A stretch of 39,969 nucleotides of DNA from Halorubrum lipolyticum DSM 21995 (GTDB lineage: Archaea; Halobacteriota; Halobacteria; Halobacteriales; Haloferacaceae), in assembly GCF_000337375.1 (NCBI RefSeq), contig NZ_AOJG01000007.1:1-39969 (forward strand), in the 5' to 3' direction. Both the position numbers and the translations under genes were made by a program. The notes under the pieces are model-generated. The model saw only the letters and a list, made by a program, of their open reading frames with translations. It was not told where the DNA came from and did no database searches. This document shows, one piece after another, positions 1 through 8,224 of this stretch (position 1 is the first letter of the stretch; every line of letters starts with the position of its first letter).

Positions 1-8
1 GCCATCAG

Positions 9-27
9 AGATGTGTATAAGAGACAG
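9..27 (+). other. Nextera transposon mosaic-end (sequencing adapter) sequence
   Basis: Bases 9-27 read AGATGTGTATAAGAGACAG, the exact 19-base Tn5 mosaic end used in Nextera library preparation. Bases 1-8 before it are presumably also not native. The apparent start codon at 13 and the first five codons of the reading frame (Met-Tyr-Lys-Arg-Gln) come from this adapter. Native sequence starts at about base 28. Confidence 0.95.
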
Positions 28-672
28 CCCCTCCCCTTCCACGAGGGCGACGCGCTCCGGGTCGTCGCCGACGGGCTCCCCGACCCCGCGACGCTGTTCG
101 TCTCCAACTCGATGCCCGTGCGCGACCTCGACCGCTTCGTCGGCCCGACGACGACGAGCGTCACCGCCCTCGGCAACCGCGGGGTGAGCGGCATCGACGG
201 AATCGTCTCCAGCGCGCTCGGCGCCGGCTCCGCGACGACCGACGACCTCACCCTCGTCGTCGGCGATCTGGCGCTGTACCACGACGGCAACGGCCTGCTC
301 GCGCTCGACCGCTGCGACGTGGACGCGACCGTCGTGCTGGTCAACAACGACGGCGGCGGGATCTTCCACGCGCTCCCGATCGAGTCGTTCGAGCCGGAGT
401 TCACGGAGGCGTTCAAAACGCCGCACGGCATCGAGTTCGAGCCGCTGGCCGACCTCCACGGGCTGGCGTACGCCCGGGTCGACGCGCGTCCGGACGCAGG
501 GGCGTCGACCGCGGGCGTCGCCGACGACCTCGCGGAGGCGTACGCGCGAGCGAGGGACGCGGACGGCTCGCACCTGATCGAGGTGCGGACGGAGGCCGAG
601 CCGAGCCACCGGACCCGCGAGCGCCTCGAAGCGGCGGTCGAGCGCGCGGTCCACGGCGACGGATCGGAATAG
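28..672 (+). CDS. menD: MenD, 2-succinyl-5-enolpyruvyl-6-hydroxy-3-cyclohexene-1-carboxylate synthase (C-terminal part)
   Basis: This is the C-terminal third (about 214 residues) of the thiamine-diphosphate enzyme that joins 2-oxoglutarate to isochorismate in menaquinone synthesis; haloarchaea use menaquinone in respiration. The frame contains VSNSMPVRDLD, the ALGNRGVSGIDG region, and the ThDP/Mg motif running from GDLALYHDGNGLLAL to VLVNNDGGGIFHALP, all characteristic of MenD rather than other ThDP enzymes. The 5' part of the gene lies outside the window. The only in-frame ATG near the edge is in adapter sequence, so this is a true partial gene. The family call is firm. Confidence 0.93.
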   Translation, partial: PLPFHEGDALRVVADGLPDPATLFVSNSMPVRDLDRFVGPTTTSVTALGNRGVSGIDGIVSSALGAGSATTDDLTLVVGDLALYHDGNGLLALDRCDVDATVVLVNNDGGGIFHALPIESFEPEFTEAFKTPHGIEFEPLADLHGLAYARVDARPDAGASTAGVADDLAEAYARARDADGSHLIEVRTEAEPSHRTRERLEAAVERAVHGDGSE

Positions 673-683
673 CCGGACGCCGC

Positions 684-1082
684 TCAGTCGACCTCGGCGG
701 TCGCCGTCGCGGTCAGGTCGCCCTCCTCCGCGGTCACCTCCCCGAGGATCCGGTACCGGCCCGGCGGCGGGTCTCCCCACGTCGCCTCGTAGGTGGCCGT
801 TTCGCCCGGTTTCAGCGTCTCACTCCCGAGCACCTGCGTGAACATCCGGCCGGCGCCGTACCGCCAGACGGGGTCGGCCTCGCCGTCCCCCTCGTCAGTT
901 TCGCCCTCACCGTCGGCCCGGTAGGCCGCGAAGTCGGCGCGCTGCCCGGTCCGGAACCGCAGGGTTTCGGGGCTCTCCCCGGCGTTCCGGACCGTCAAGG
1001 AGAGGTCGATTCCGCCGTCGGCACCGTCGTCCCCGTCGCCGCTGGCGCCCTCGGTGTCGATCGCGAGCGCGGCGTCGATCAT
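684..1082 (-). CDS. BsuPI-type proteinase-inhibitor-domain protein
   Basis: A 132-residue protein that looks like one immunoglobulin-like BsuPI domain: a beta-rich pattern with LSLTVRNAGESPETLRFRTGQRADFAAY, then WRYGAGRMFTQVLGSETLKPGETATYEATW and PPGRYRILGEV. This matches the intracellular proteinase inhibitor BsuPI family of Bacillus and many haloarchaeal homologues of unknown target. An acidic, low-complexity stretch (EGASGDGDDGADGG) interrupts the N-terminal strand. The frame stays open upstream to about 1385, but the ATG at 1082 has a TATA-like TTTTTAAG (about 1107-1114) at leaderless spacing, and the upstream residues look like noise. The gene is convergent with menD, separated by 11 bases. 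No signal peptide is visible. Confidence 0.75.
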   Translation of the reverse strand: MIDAALAIDTEGASGDGDDGADGGIDLSLTVRNAGESPETLRFRTGQRADFAAYRADGEGETDEGDGEADPVWRYGAGRMFTQVLGSETLKPGETATYEATWGDPPPGRYRILGEVTAEEGDLTATATAEVD

Positions 1083-1190
1083 GCCGTCGTATCGCACGGC
1101 TGTCGTCTTAAAAACACGTGGCGACGGGAGTGCCCGCCCCCCGCCCGTTCCGACGACGCGCCTAAGTCCCGGCTTCCCGTACGGAATCGC

Positions 1191-1943
1191 GTGCAGGTCG
1201 TCGGCTACGAGTCGGGCGAGGGGTTCACGGTCGCCAGCGGCGGCGCGGTCGAGTTCGTCGAGGCGACCCCCGGCACGGAGCTCGCCTTCGGACTCGGCGA
1301 CCGCCGCTGCGCCGGGACCGTCCACGACGGCGACCATATCGCCTGCGACGCCGCCGAGGCTCCCTACTGCGACGCGCACCGACACGTCTGGGTCTGTGCC
1401 CGCTGTACGGGGACGTGTTTAAAAGACGAGATGGACTGCCGCGAGGAGCACGCGGTGTACCTCGCGGCGTTCGCGCCCGACGTGTTGAAGGTGGGCGTCA
1501 CGCGCCTGTGGCGGCTGGAGACTCGTCTCCGCGAGCAGGGGGCCGATCGCGCGGCCCACATCCGGACGTACCCGGACGGGCGGATCGCGCGGGAGGTCGA
1601 GGCCGAACTCGCCGAGCGCGACGACCTCGTCGACCGGGTGCGCGTCCCGACGAAGCTCTCGGGGTTCGGCCGCGACGTGGACGCGGCGGCGTGGGAGGCG
1701 CTCGTCGGGGGGTTCGACCCGATCGAGCGGTTCGCGTTCGATTACGGTCTCGACCTCGCCGACCGGCCCGTCGCGGAGACGATGGCGGCCGGGACGGTCC
1801 GGGGCTGGAAGGGGCGCGTGCTCGTGCTCGACCGCGGCGGGTCGACGTACGCGGTCGACGCCAGAGAGCTGGTGGGGTACGAGCTCACCGAGGAGGTGCC
1901 GGACCGCGAGCTGCAGTCGAGTCTGGGCGCCTTCGGCGGGTGA
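1191..1943 (+). CDS. DUF2797 domain protein
   Basis: A 250-residue protein of the DUF2797 family, which is widespread in haloarchaea and of unknown function. An N-terminal beta-rich region is followed by cysteine clusters (CDAHRHVWVCARC, then TC and DC), then the family core HAVYLAAFAPDVLKVGVTRLWRLETRLREQGAD. That core resembles the GIY-YIG-like start of the family and may bind metal or nucleic acid, but this is inference. The start is a GTG with a TATA-like CCTAAGTC about 25-30 bases upstream. The gene is divergent from the BsuPI gene, and the two share a 108-base promoter region. Confidence 0.8.
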   Translation: MQVVGYESGEGFTVASGGAVEFVEATPGTELAFGLGDRRCAGTVHDGDHIACDAAEAPYCDAHRHVWVCARCTGTCLKDEMDCREEHAVYLAAFAPDVLKVGVTRLWRLETRLREQGADRAAHIRTYPDGRIAREVEAELAERDDLVDRVRVPTKLSGFGRDVDAAAWEALVGGFDPIERFAFDYGLDLADRPVAETMAAGTVRGWKGRVLVLDRGGSTYAVDARELVGYELTEEVPDRELQSSLGAFGG

Positions 1944-1964
1944 CTTCCGGGGGACCGACGACCG

Positions 1965-2282
1965 TCACTCCGCCCGCCGGAACCGGTGTCGCACCACGTC
2001 GGCGTCGTCGTCCCAGTCGAAGCTGCCGCCGTGCGCGCGCACCATCCGCTCCTTGTACGCCTCCAGCGACGGCGACCCCTCGCGCTTCGCGTCCTCGTCG
2101 GTCATGTCGCCGAGGGTGCGCTCGGTCACCTCGGTGAGCTCGAAGGTCACGCCGTCGATCTCGAAGGTGTCGCCCGCCTCGCCGTACCGGTTCCCGCGGT
2201 GGAGCTGGGTCACGTCGCCGTCGAGCGCTGCCTGCTTCACGCGGTCGTTCGGGAGCAGGTCGGCCGGGTCGTTCTCGGACAT
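1965..2282 (-). CDS. Small conserved haloarchaeal protein, ASCH-like
   Basis: A 105-residue acidic protein. Visible segments are LLPNDRVKQAALDGDVTQLHRGNRYGE, FEIDGVTFELTEVTERTLGDMTDEDAKREGSPSLEAYKERMVRAHGG and a basic end VVRHRFRRAE. The layout (a short RG.RYG turn, a beta pair with FEL.EVTE, an acidic LGDMTDEDAKREG helix) resembles ASCH-domain proteins of the PUA superfamily, which are suspected to bind RNA or nucleotides. The assignment is tentative. The ATG at 2282 is chosen because TTATAAA (about 2304-2310) sits at leaderless spacing, although the frame extends farther upstream. It is convergent with the DUF2797 gene and divergent from pyrB. Confidence 0.7.
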   Translation of the reverse strand: MSENDPADLLPNDRVKQAALDGDVTQLHRGNRYGEAGDTFEIDGVTFELTEVTERTLGDMTDEDAKREGSPSLEAYKERMVRAHGGSFDWDDDADVVRHRFRRAE

Positions 2283-2470
2283 GTCTCCCCGTTGGGCGCG
2301 GATCGGTTTATAAGCGCTGTCGGTGGCCCGAGTAGACGTGGACCGTGCCGACGCGTCTCGCGTTCTGCGAATCTCGAAGCCGCCGACCGCGAACGTATCC
2401 ACGGACGTGAACACCCTCGTCGGCGGCCGAGCCGAGGGATTCAAGATACTGCCGACCCCCTGCTTCGACA

Positions 2471-3412
2471 ATGCGTCAGGACCACCTCATCACCGCGACG
2501 CAGCTCTCGCGGGATGACATCGAGGCGGTGCTCGACCGGGCCCGCGAGGTCGCCGACGACCCCGCCGCCTACGCGGGCCGGCACGCCGGGCGCGTGCTCG
2601 CGCTCTGTTTCTTCGAGCCGAGCACGCGCACCCGGATGAGCTTCGACAGCGCGGCCAAACGCCTCGGGATCGACACGATCGGCATGGGCGACGTGGACTC
2701 CTCGTCCGTCTCGAAGGGGGAGTCGCTCTCCGACACCGTCCGCGTCATCGAGGGCTACGCGGACGCATTGGTGCTCCGCCACCCCAGCGAGGGCGCCGCG
2801 ACGCTGGCCGCCGAACACGTCTCCGTGCCGGTCGTCAACGCGGGCGACGGCGCCGGACAACACCCCTCACAGACCCTCCTCGACCTCCACACGATCCGCG
2901 AGAACCACGGCCTCGACGACCTCACGATCGGGATCATGGGCGACCTGAAGTACGGCCGCACCGTGCACTCGCTCGCGGCGGCGCTCACGGAGTTCGACGC
3001 CAACCAGCACTTCATCAGCCCGGAGTCGCTGCGTCTCCCGCGGTCGGTCCGGTTCGACCTCCACGAGACCGGCGCGCAGGTGCGCGAACACACCGACTTG
3101 GAGGACGTGCTCGACGAGCTCGACGTGCTGTACGTCACCCGGATCCAGAAGGAGCGGTTCCCGGACGAGAACGAGTATCACCGCGTCGCGGGCGAGTACC
3201 AGATCGACGCCGAGACGCTCGAGGCCGCCTCCGACGACCTCACCGTGATGCACCCGCTCCCGCGCGTCGACGAGATCGCGCCCGACGTCGACGAGACCGA
3301 CCACGCGACGTACTTCGAGCAGGCGCACAACGGGATCCCGGTCCGGATGGCGCTGCTCGACACCCTCCTGGAGAACGCCGAGGCCGCCGAGGGCGTGGAG
3401 GTGGACCGATGA
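2471..3412 (+). CDS. pyrB: Aspartate carbamoyltransferase, catalytic subunit
   Basis: A 313-residue catalytic subunit of aspartate transcarbamoylase, which condenses carbamoyl phosphate and L-aspartate in pyrimidine synthesis. The carbamoyl-phosphate loop [14 protein letters not shown] is at residues 48-61. Also present are [14 protein letters not shown], the [16 protein letters not shown] aspartate-domain start, TRIQKERF and the C-terminal [10 protein letters not shown]. Length and motifs are complete, so it should be active. The stop overlaps the start of pyrI (ATGA at 3409-3412), so the subunits are translationally coupled and expected to form the c6r6 holoenzyme. A TATA-like TTCAAGATAC lies about 25 bases before the ATG. 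Confidence 0.98.
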   Translation: MRQDHLITATQLSRDDIEAVLDRAREVADDPAAYAGRHAGRVLALCFFEPSTRTRMSFDSAAKRLGIDTIGMGDVDSSSVSKGESLSDTVRVIEGYADALVLRHPSEGAATLAAEHVSVPVVNAGDGAGQHPSQTLLDLHTIRENHGLDDLTIGIMGDLKYGRTVHSLAAALTEFDANQHFISPESLRLPRSVRFDLHETGAQVREHTDLEDVLDELDVLYVTRIQKERFPDENEYHRVAGEYQIDAETLEAASDDLTVMHPLPRVDEIAPDVDETDHATYFEQAHNGIPVRMALLDTLLENAEAAEGVEVDR

Positions 3413-3867
3413 GCGAGCACGAGCTCCGCGTCTCGAAGATCCGCGACGGCACCGTGATCGACCACGTCGAGGGCGGGCAGGCGCTCAACGTGCTCGCGAT
3501 CCTCGGCATCGACGGCTCGGAGGGGTTCGGCGTCTCGGTGGGGATGAACGTCCCCTCGGACCGGCTCGGGCGCAAGGACATCGTGAAAGTGGAGGAGCGG
3601 GAGCTCTCGCAGTCCGAGGTCGACGTGCTCTCGCTCATCGCGCCCGAGGCGACGATCAACATCGTCCGCGACTTCGAGGTGGTCGAGAAGAACCGCGTCA
3701 CCCGCCCCGACAGCGTGACCGGTGTGCTCTCGTGTCCGAACCGCAACTGTATCACGAACGCCAACGAGCCGGTCGACACCCGGTTCGACGTGGTCGCCGA
3801 CGGCGTCCGCTGCGACTACTGCTCGACGATCCTCCGCGCCGACATCGCCGACCACATCGACGTGTGA
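3409..3867 (+). CDS. pyrI: Aspartate carbamoyltransferase, regulatory subunit
   Basis: A 152-residue regulatory chain of aspartate transcarbamoylase. The N-terminal allosteric domain ([29 protein letters not shown]) binds CTP/ATP in characterised homologues. The C-terminal zinc domain carries four cysteines, C109-x4-C114 and C135-x2-C138, which hold zinc and contact PyrB. All four are present, so allosteric control by nucleotides is expected. The gene overlaps pyrB by four bases and has no separate promoter that I can see. Confidence 0.98.
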   Translation: MSEHELRVSKIRDGTVIDHVEGGQALNVLAILGIDGSEGFGVSVGMNVPSDRLGRKDIVKVEERELSQSEVDVLSLIAPEATINIVRDFEVVEKNRVTRPDSVTGVLSCPNRNCITNANEPVDTRFDVVADGVRCDYCSTILRADIADHIDV

Positions 3868-3938
3868 CGGGGGCGGTCCCGCGAGCGATCGGCGACGGCT
3901 CCGGTAGATTTTAGCGCCCGCCGCCCGACACGTCAAGT

Positions 3939-4031
3939 ATGAGCAAGAAACTGAAGCTCGTCCTGGTCCTGTCGCTGGTCGCACTCGCGTACTTCCTGTT
4001 CGCCGGCGACAAGGAGCCGGTCGAAGTCTAG
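3939..4031 (+). CDS. 30-residue single-span membrane peptide
   Basis: A short reading frame encoding 30 residues: a basic start (MSKKLK), a hydrophobic span LVLVLSLVALAYFLFA and a charged tail GDKEPVEV. The positive-inside start and single span suggest an inner-membrane peptide with its tail outside the cell. A TATA-like GATTTTAG (about 3907-3914) lies 25-30 bases upstream of the ATG, which is the leaderless spacing of its neighbours and supports it being a real gene. Its function is not recognised. It lies between pyrI and the TIM-barrel-like gene, all on the plus strand but apparently transcribed on its own. Confidence 0.65.
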   Translation: MSKKLKLVLVLSLVALAYFLFAGDKEPVEV

Positions 4032-4149
4032 TACCCGGACCGCCGCGCGACCCTCCGTCGAATCGTTCGACGACCTCCGCCGAACCGTTTGACGACCCCC
4101 CGCGGGCGGATGCCCGCCGTTTTTACCCGTCAGTCCCGTAGCGTCGCTC

Positions 4150-5010
4150 ATGTACGGGGTCGTCACGCGCAACGCCGACGAGGTCGAGATGGAGCCGTTC
4201 GACCTCGGCTTCTACGAGGTGAAAGACGTCACGGGGCGGGCGGCCGCGCCCCTCCCGAACGCCGTGAACATGGTGTCGTGTTTCGGCGACAACGCCGCCG
4301 CGAGCGAGGACCCCGACCTCGTCCCGGTCGACGAGCGCGGCGAGCCGGCGACCCGCGACCGCGACTACTTCGACTGGGCGTACATCTGCCCGACCCACCC
4401 GGAGTACCGCGAGGGGTTACTGGAGATCATCGAGGACTGCGCCGCCGAGAACGACGACGTGCGCCTCGACGACGTGGGGTTCCCGCGCGAGGGGTTCTGT
4501 CGCTGCGACCGCTGCGAGCGGCTGTTCGCCGAGAGCGACCGCGAGGACCGGACCGACTGGCGCGCGGACGTGATCACCAAGTTCGTCGCCGACGCCGCCG
4601 AGCGGGTCCCCGGTCGGGTGTTGCTGACGCTGTATCCCGACCCCTACCCCGGCCACCTGCGGGCGCGGGCCGGCCTCGACCTCGACCGGCTCGCGGAGCA
4701 CGTCGACGAGTTCGTGGTCCCGCTGTACGACACCGAGTACGCCACGACCTACTGGCTGGAGACCATCGCCCGCGGGTTCCGCTCGCGCCTCGGCGGCGAC
4801 TACGACCTGCACGGCGCGCCCCCGGAGACCCCGTTCTCGCTGGAGCTGTACGCGGTGGAGGTCGACGTCGACGACCTGATCCACGCCACGGAGGTCGCCG
4901 AGACGTACGCGAAGGACGTGTTCTTCGGCTACGACGCCAGCAACGCGGCCGCCGCGCTGCGCCGGAAGGACGCGGACGAGCGCGAGGGCGAGGTCCACCG
5001 GCCCGACTGA
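4150..5010 (+). CDS. Conserved protein, TIM-barrel glycoside-hydrolase-like
   Basis: A 286-residue cytoplasmic protein with no signal peptide. The centre reads DWAYICPTHPEYREGLLEIIEDCAAEN, then RLDDVGFPREGFCRCDRCERLF. The pattern of a shared reader-like C-P-x-x-P/H-x-Y-R segment, an LDD strand end and a CxCxxC cluster followed by F resembles hypothetical glycosyl-hydrolase-like TIM barrels (GHL6-type). Later strands (RVLLTLYPDPYP, DEFVVPLYDTEYATTYW, TPFSLELYAVEVD, DVFFGYDASN) also fit a beta/alpha barrel. The acidic LDD could be catalytic and the cysteines may bind metal, but no substrate can be assigned. It appears restricted to haloarchaea as far as I recall. Confidence 0.72.
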   Translation: MYGVVTRNADEVEMEPFDLGFYEVKDVTGRAAAPLPNAVNMVSCFGDNAAASEDPDLVPVDERGEPATRDRDYFDWAYICPTHPEYREGLLEIIEDCAAENDDVRLDDVGFPREGFCRCDRCERLFAESDREDRTDWRADVITKFVADAAERVPGRVLLTLYPDPYPGHLRARAGLDLDRLAEHVDEFVVPLYDTEYATTYWLETIARGFRSRLGGDYDLHGAPPETPFSLELYAVEVDVDDLIHATEVAETYAKDVFFGYDASNAAAALRRKDADEREGEVHRPD

Positions 5011-5273
5011 CTCCGGTCGGCGGAGTCACTCCGTCGACCCGACCGACGCGAGCGGGGCCGCGTGAACGAGGGTTTAAGTACCGGAGCGGCCGACACCTAC
5101 TCGACCGGCCGCCGGTGTGCGACACAACTGGTCGTCTCGCGTTCGCGTGGGGCGGTCACCTTTCAACGTCCGCACCGTAGCGGCGGTCGCCCTACAACAC
5201 TGAGCCGTCGGCTCGTCGGTCGATTCTCCAAAGCCACTTATAAATAATCGCAGAGGCGCTTATAAACCCGCGA
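5011..5273. other. Intergenic spacer with three TATA-like boxes
   Basis: This 263-base spacer separates two convergent genes, so neither needs a promoter here. It nevertheless holds TTTAAGTACC at about 5072-5081 (plus direction) and two near-palindromic boxes, CTTATAAA at 5237-5244 and 5259-5266. A 61-codon frame at 5062-5247 has no family features and I do not call it a gene. A short noncoding transcript is possible. I see no tRNA-like or other recognised RNA structure. Confidence 0.4.
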
Positions 5274-6320
5274 CTACGCCAGTTCCGCGACCACGTCTCC
5301 GATCCGATCGATCGCGGCGTCCACGTCGTCGCCGTCGACGTCGAGGTGCGTGGTGAACCGCGTCGCGTAGTCGTCGAACTCCACGCAGCCGACGCCGGCG
5401 TCCTTACAGGCCGTCACGAGGTCTGCCGCCGCGATGCCGGCGTCTTCGGTGTGCGCGACGACGATGTTCGTGTCGGGCTCGGGCGCGCGGACCCCGTCGA
5501 GCGCGTCGAGGCCGGCGGCGAGCCGCTCGGCGTTGGCGTGGTCGTCGGCGAGCCGGTCGACGTTCTCCAGCGCGAGGAGGCCCGGCGCGGCGATCATCCC
5601 GGCCTGCCGCATCCCGCCGCCGAACAGCTTGCGGACGCGCCGGGCCGCCTCGACGAACGCCTCGTCGCCGGCGAGGATCGAGCCGACGGGCGCGCCGAGC
5701 CCCTTGGAGAGACAGAACGTGACGCTGTCGACGGGATCGACGATCTCGCTCGCGTCGACGCCGAGCGCGACGGCGGCGTTGAACACGCGCGCGCCGTCGA
5801 GGTGGACCGGCACGCCCGCGTCGCGGGCGACCTCGGCGGCCGCGGAAATGCGGTCGACCGGGATCGCCGTCCCGCCGCGGTAGTTGTGGGTGTTCTCGAG
5901 CGCGAGGAGCCCGGTACCGGGGCGGTGGAGGTCCTCGTCGACGAGCCCCTCGCGGACCGCCTCGGGCGTCGGGACGCAGCGCTCGCCGGCGTCGAGCGTC
6001 CGGGTCTGGGTGCCGGAGAGCTTCGCGGCGCCCGCCAGCTCCCACCGGTAGATGTGCGACTCGCGCTCCAAGATGAGCTCCTGTCCGGGCTCGGTGTGGA
6101 CGTGGACGGCGATCTGGTTCGCCATCGTCCCGGAGGGGACGTAGAGCGCGGCCTCGGTGCCGACCGCCTCGGCGGCGCGGCGCTCCAACTCGTTGACGGT
6201 TGGGTCGTCGCGGTACACGTCGTCGCCGACTTCGGCGTCGCGGGCGGCCTCGCGCATCGCCTCGGAGGGCGTCGTGACGGTGTCGGATCGCAGGTCGATG
6301 GTGTCCTCGTCGGTGTCCAT
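5274..6320 (-). CDS. ltaE: Low-specificity threonine aldolase, PLP-dependent
   Basis: A 348-residue fold-type I PLP enzyme of the beta-eliminating lyase/threonine aldolase family, which cleaves L-threonine or L-allo-threonine to glycine and acetaldehyde. The N-terminus IDLRSDTVTTPSEAMREA and VGDDVYRDDPTVNELE are family signatures. SGTMANQIA lies near the cofactor phosphate site, VHLDGARVFNAA supplies the Asp that contacts the PLP ring, and FCLSKGLGAPVGS contains the Schiff-base lysine K206. Full length. It is divergent from the M32 carboxypeptidase gene. Some homologues act on other beta-hydroxy amino acids, so the exact substrate is uncertain. Confidence 0.92.
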   Translation of the reverse strand: MDTDEDTIDLRSDTVTTPSEAMREAARDAEVGDDVYRDDPTVNELERRAAEAVGTEAALYVPSGTMANQIAVHVHTEPGQELILERESHIYRWELAGAAKLSGTQTRTLDAGERCVPTPEAVREGLVDEDLHRPGTGLLALENTHNYRGGTAIPVDRISAAAEVARDAGVPVHLDGARVFNAAVALGVDASEIVDPVDSVTFCLSKGLGAPVGSILAGDEAFVEAARRVRKLFGGGMRQAGMIAAPGLLALENVDRLADDHANAERLAAGLDALDGVRAPEPDTNIVVAHTEDAGIAAADLVTACKDAGVGCVEFDDYATRFTTHLDVDGDDVDAAIDRIGDVVAELA

Positions 6321-6482
6321 TCGTTGCCGGCGGTTCGCCGGCCGGGGGGAAATAGGTCGCGCTCGGGGCGGGTTCGCCCGGCTCCGCGCCGCCGGAAACC
6401 CGCGCGCCGGGCGTCACGCCGCGAGACCGCAGCGGGTTCCGCGTCCGGTCCCTTCTTAACCGAAGCGACCGATCTGCGGGGT

Positions 6483-8009
6483 ATGGCAACGGAAGCCGCG
6501 ACCGACGATGAAGCCGACGCCCCCGAGGCGTACGAGGCCCTCCTGGACCGCGTTCGACGCTGGAACGCGGTCGGGAGCGCCGCCGGCGTGCTCGGGTGGG
6601 ACCAGCAGGTGATGATGCCCGAAGGCGGCACCCCCGCCCGGTCGAAGCAGCTCTCGACGCTCTCGTCGATCCGCCACGACATGGTCACCGACGAGGAGAC
6701 GGGCGACCTGCTCGACGAGCTCGCCGACGCCGACCTCACCGACGAGCGGGCGGCGGTCGTCCGCGAGGTCCGTCGCGAGTACGAGCGCGCCGACGCCGTC
6801 CCCGTCGAGCTCGTCGAGGAGATCTCGGAGACGGGCACGGAGGCGCTGCAGGCGTGGGAGGAGGCGAAGGCCGAGGACGACTTCGAGACGTTCGCCCCCC
6901 ACCTGGAGAAGCACGTCGAGCTGAAACGCGAGTACGCCGAGCACATCGACCCCGACCGGGACCCCTACGAGGTCCTCTTCGAGGACTACGAGCCGTGTCT
7001 CTCGATGGAGCGCGCGGAGGCGATCCTCGAGGAGCTCCGCGAGACGCTCGTCCCCATGATCGACGCGATCCGCGAGTCCGACGCCGACCTCGCCGTCGAC
7101 ACCTTCAAGGGGAGGTTCCCCGAGGACGAGCAGGAGGCGCTCGCGCGAGAGACCCTGGAACTGGTCGGCTACGACTTCGACCGCGGCCGGCTCGACGTCT
7201 CCTCGCACCCGTTCACCGCGGGCAACCAGTTCGACTGCCGGGTGACCACCCGGTTCGACGAGTCCGACCCGCTCGGCGCGATCGGCTCGACGGTCCACGA
7301 GTTCGGCCACGCGCAGTACAACCTCGGGCTCCCGCGGGAGCAGTTCGGGACCCCGCTCGGCGAGTCGCGAGATCTGTCGGTCCACGAGTCGCAGTCGCGC
7401 CTCTGGGAGAACCACGTCGGTCGGAGCCGGGCGTTCTGGGAGCTCTTCTTACCCACGTTCAAAGAGCACTTCCCCCAGACCGACGACGCCACCGTCGAGG
7501 ACGCCTACCAGGCGTTCAATCAGGTCCACGAGGACAACCTCATCCGGGTCGAAGCCGACGAGCTCACCTACCACCTCCACATCGTCGTCCGGTTCGAGAT
7601 CGAGCGCGACCTGGTCCGCGGCGACCTCGCGGTCGAGGACGTGCCGGAGGTCTGGAACGACAAGTACGAGGAGTACCTCGGGATCCGGCCCGACACCGAC
7701 GCCGAGGGCTGTCTGCAGGACATCCACTGGAGCCACGGCAACTTCGGCTACTTCCCCACCTACTCGCTCGGCTCCGTCATGGCCGCCCAGCTGTTCGAAG
7801 CCGCCGAGAGCGAGATCGACGACCTCGACGACAAGATCGCCGCGGGCGAGTTCGACGACCTCCGCGAGTGGCTCGGCGAGAACGTCCACCGGCACGGCTC
7901 GCGCTACGAGACGAACGAACTGGTGAAGCGGGCGACCGGCGACGACTTCTCGGCGGACGCCTTCACTGATTACGTCGAAGAGAAGTACGGCGATCTGTAC
8001 GGGATCTGA
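6483..8009 (+). CDS. Carboxypeptidase of family M32 (Taq/Pfu type)
   Basis: A 508-residue metallocarboxypeptidase that removes C-terminal residues from peptides in the cytoplasm. It has all the M32 signatures: SSHPFT, DCRVTTRF (DxRxT type), the zinc motif H272-EFG-H276 with E302 in VHESQSRLWEN as third ligand, IRVEADELTYHLHI, and GCLQDIHWSHGNFGYFPTYSLGS. The frame is open far upstream, but those residues are antisense to ltaE. The ATG at 6483 begins a normal M32 N-terminus (RRWNAVGSAAGVLGWDQQVMMP) and follows a TATA-like CTTCTTAACC about 25-30 bases earlier. It is mostly acidic and helical, as expected. Confidence 0.96.
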   Translation: MATEAATDDEADAPEAYEALLDRVRRWNAVGSAAGVLGWDQQVMMPEGGTPARSKQLSTLSSIRHDMVTDEETGDLLDELADADLTDERAAVVREVRREYERADAVPVELVEEISETGTEALQAWEEAKAEDDFETFAPHLEKHVELKREYAEHIDPDRDPYEVLFEDYEPCLSMERAEAILEELRETLVPMIDAIRESDADLAVDTFKGRFPEDEQEALARETLELVGYDFDRGRLDVSSHPFTAGNQFDCRVTTRFDESDPLGAIGSTVHEFGHAQYNLGLPREQFGTPLGESRDLSVHESQSRLWENHVGRSRAFWELFLPTFKEHFPQTDDATVEDAYQAFNQVHEDNLIRVEADELTYHLHIVVRFEIERDLVRGDLAVEDVPEVWNDKYEEYLGIRPDTDAEGCLQDIHWSHGNFGYFPTYSLGSVMAAQLFEAAESEIDDLDDKIAAGEFDDLREWLGENVHRHGSRYETNELVKRATGDDFSADAFTDYVEEKYGDLYGI

Positions 8010-8224
8010 GTCGGTCCGGCGCTGTCACATGCCACTCACCGGTACGATCGAGTCGCGGAATACCACGGGACTGATTAGTGAAATACTAAATTAGTTTCCT
8101 CAAATAACTGTTAAATAAGTCGTTTGGCGCTCTCATAAATATTACACTTGATTAACATTATGAACCAGTCAATACTCTGTACATTCTTAAGTTTCAATAT
8201 GTCTACCTGTCGTTGTCTGGGTGA
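8010..8224. promoter_or_regulatory. AT-rich intergenic region with promoter for the Tat-exported DUF5602-like gene
   Basis: This 215-base spacer is markedly AT-rich compared with its surroundings, especially 8075-8210. A TATA-like TTCTTAAG at about 8184-8192 lies 30-40 bases before the next start codon, with ATTCTTAAGTTTCAAT around it. A TGTACA hexamer (8178-8183) sits just upstream of this box. Other TATA-like runs (CTCATAAATATTAC, TTAAATAAG) occur but lead to no gene. The low GC suggests imported DNA or an accessory insertion. Confidence 0.5.

Noticed and set aside
1083-1385. N-terminal extension of the BsuPI-domain protein
   Set aside because: It lies opposite the DUF2797 gene and its promoter, and a TATA box at about 1107 supports the start at 1082.
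5062-5247. 61-codon frame between the TIM-barrel-like gene and ltaE
   Set aside because: It has no family features and its composition is that of noncoding GC-rich DNA. The TATA-like box at 5072 would lie after its start.
5346-6482. Long open stretch in frame with and upstream of the M32 carboxypeptidase
   Set aside because: It is antisense to the well-supported threonine aldolase gene, has biased Arg/Val/Glu composition, and the peptidase family's normal N-terminus begins at 6483 behind a TATA box.
8178-8183. TGTACA hexamer as a second TRP box upstream of the DUF5602-like gene
   Set aside because: A lone hexamer without a surrounding palindrome occurs by chance in AT-rich DNA, and the gene has no link to tryptophan.
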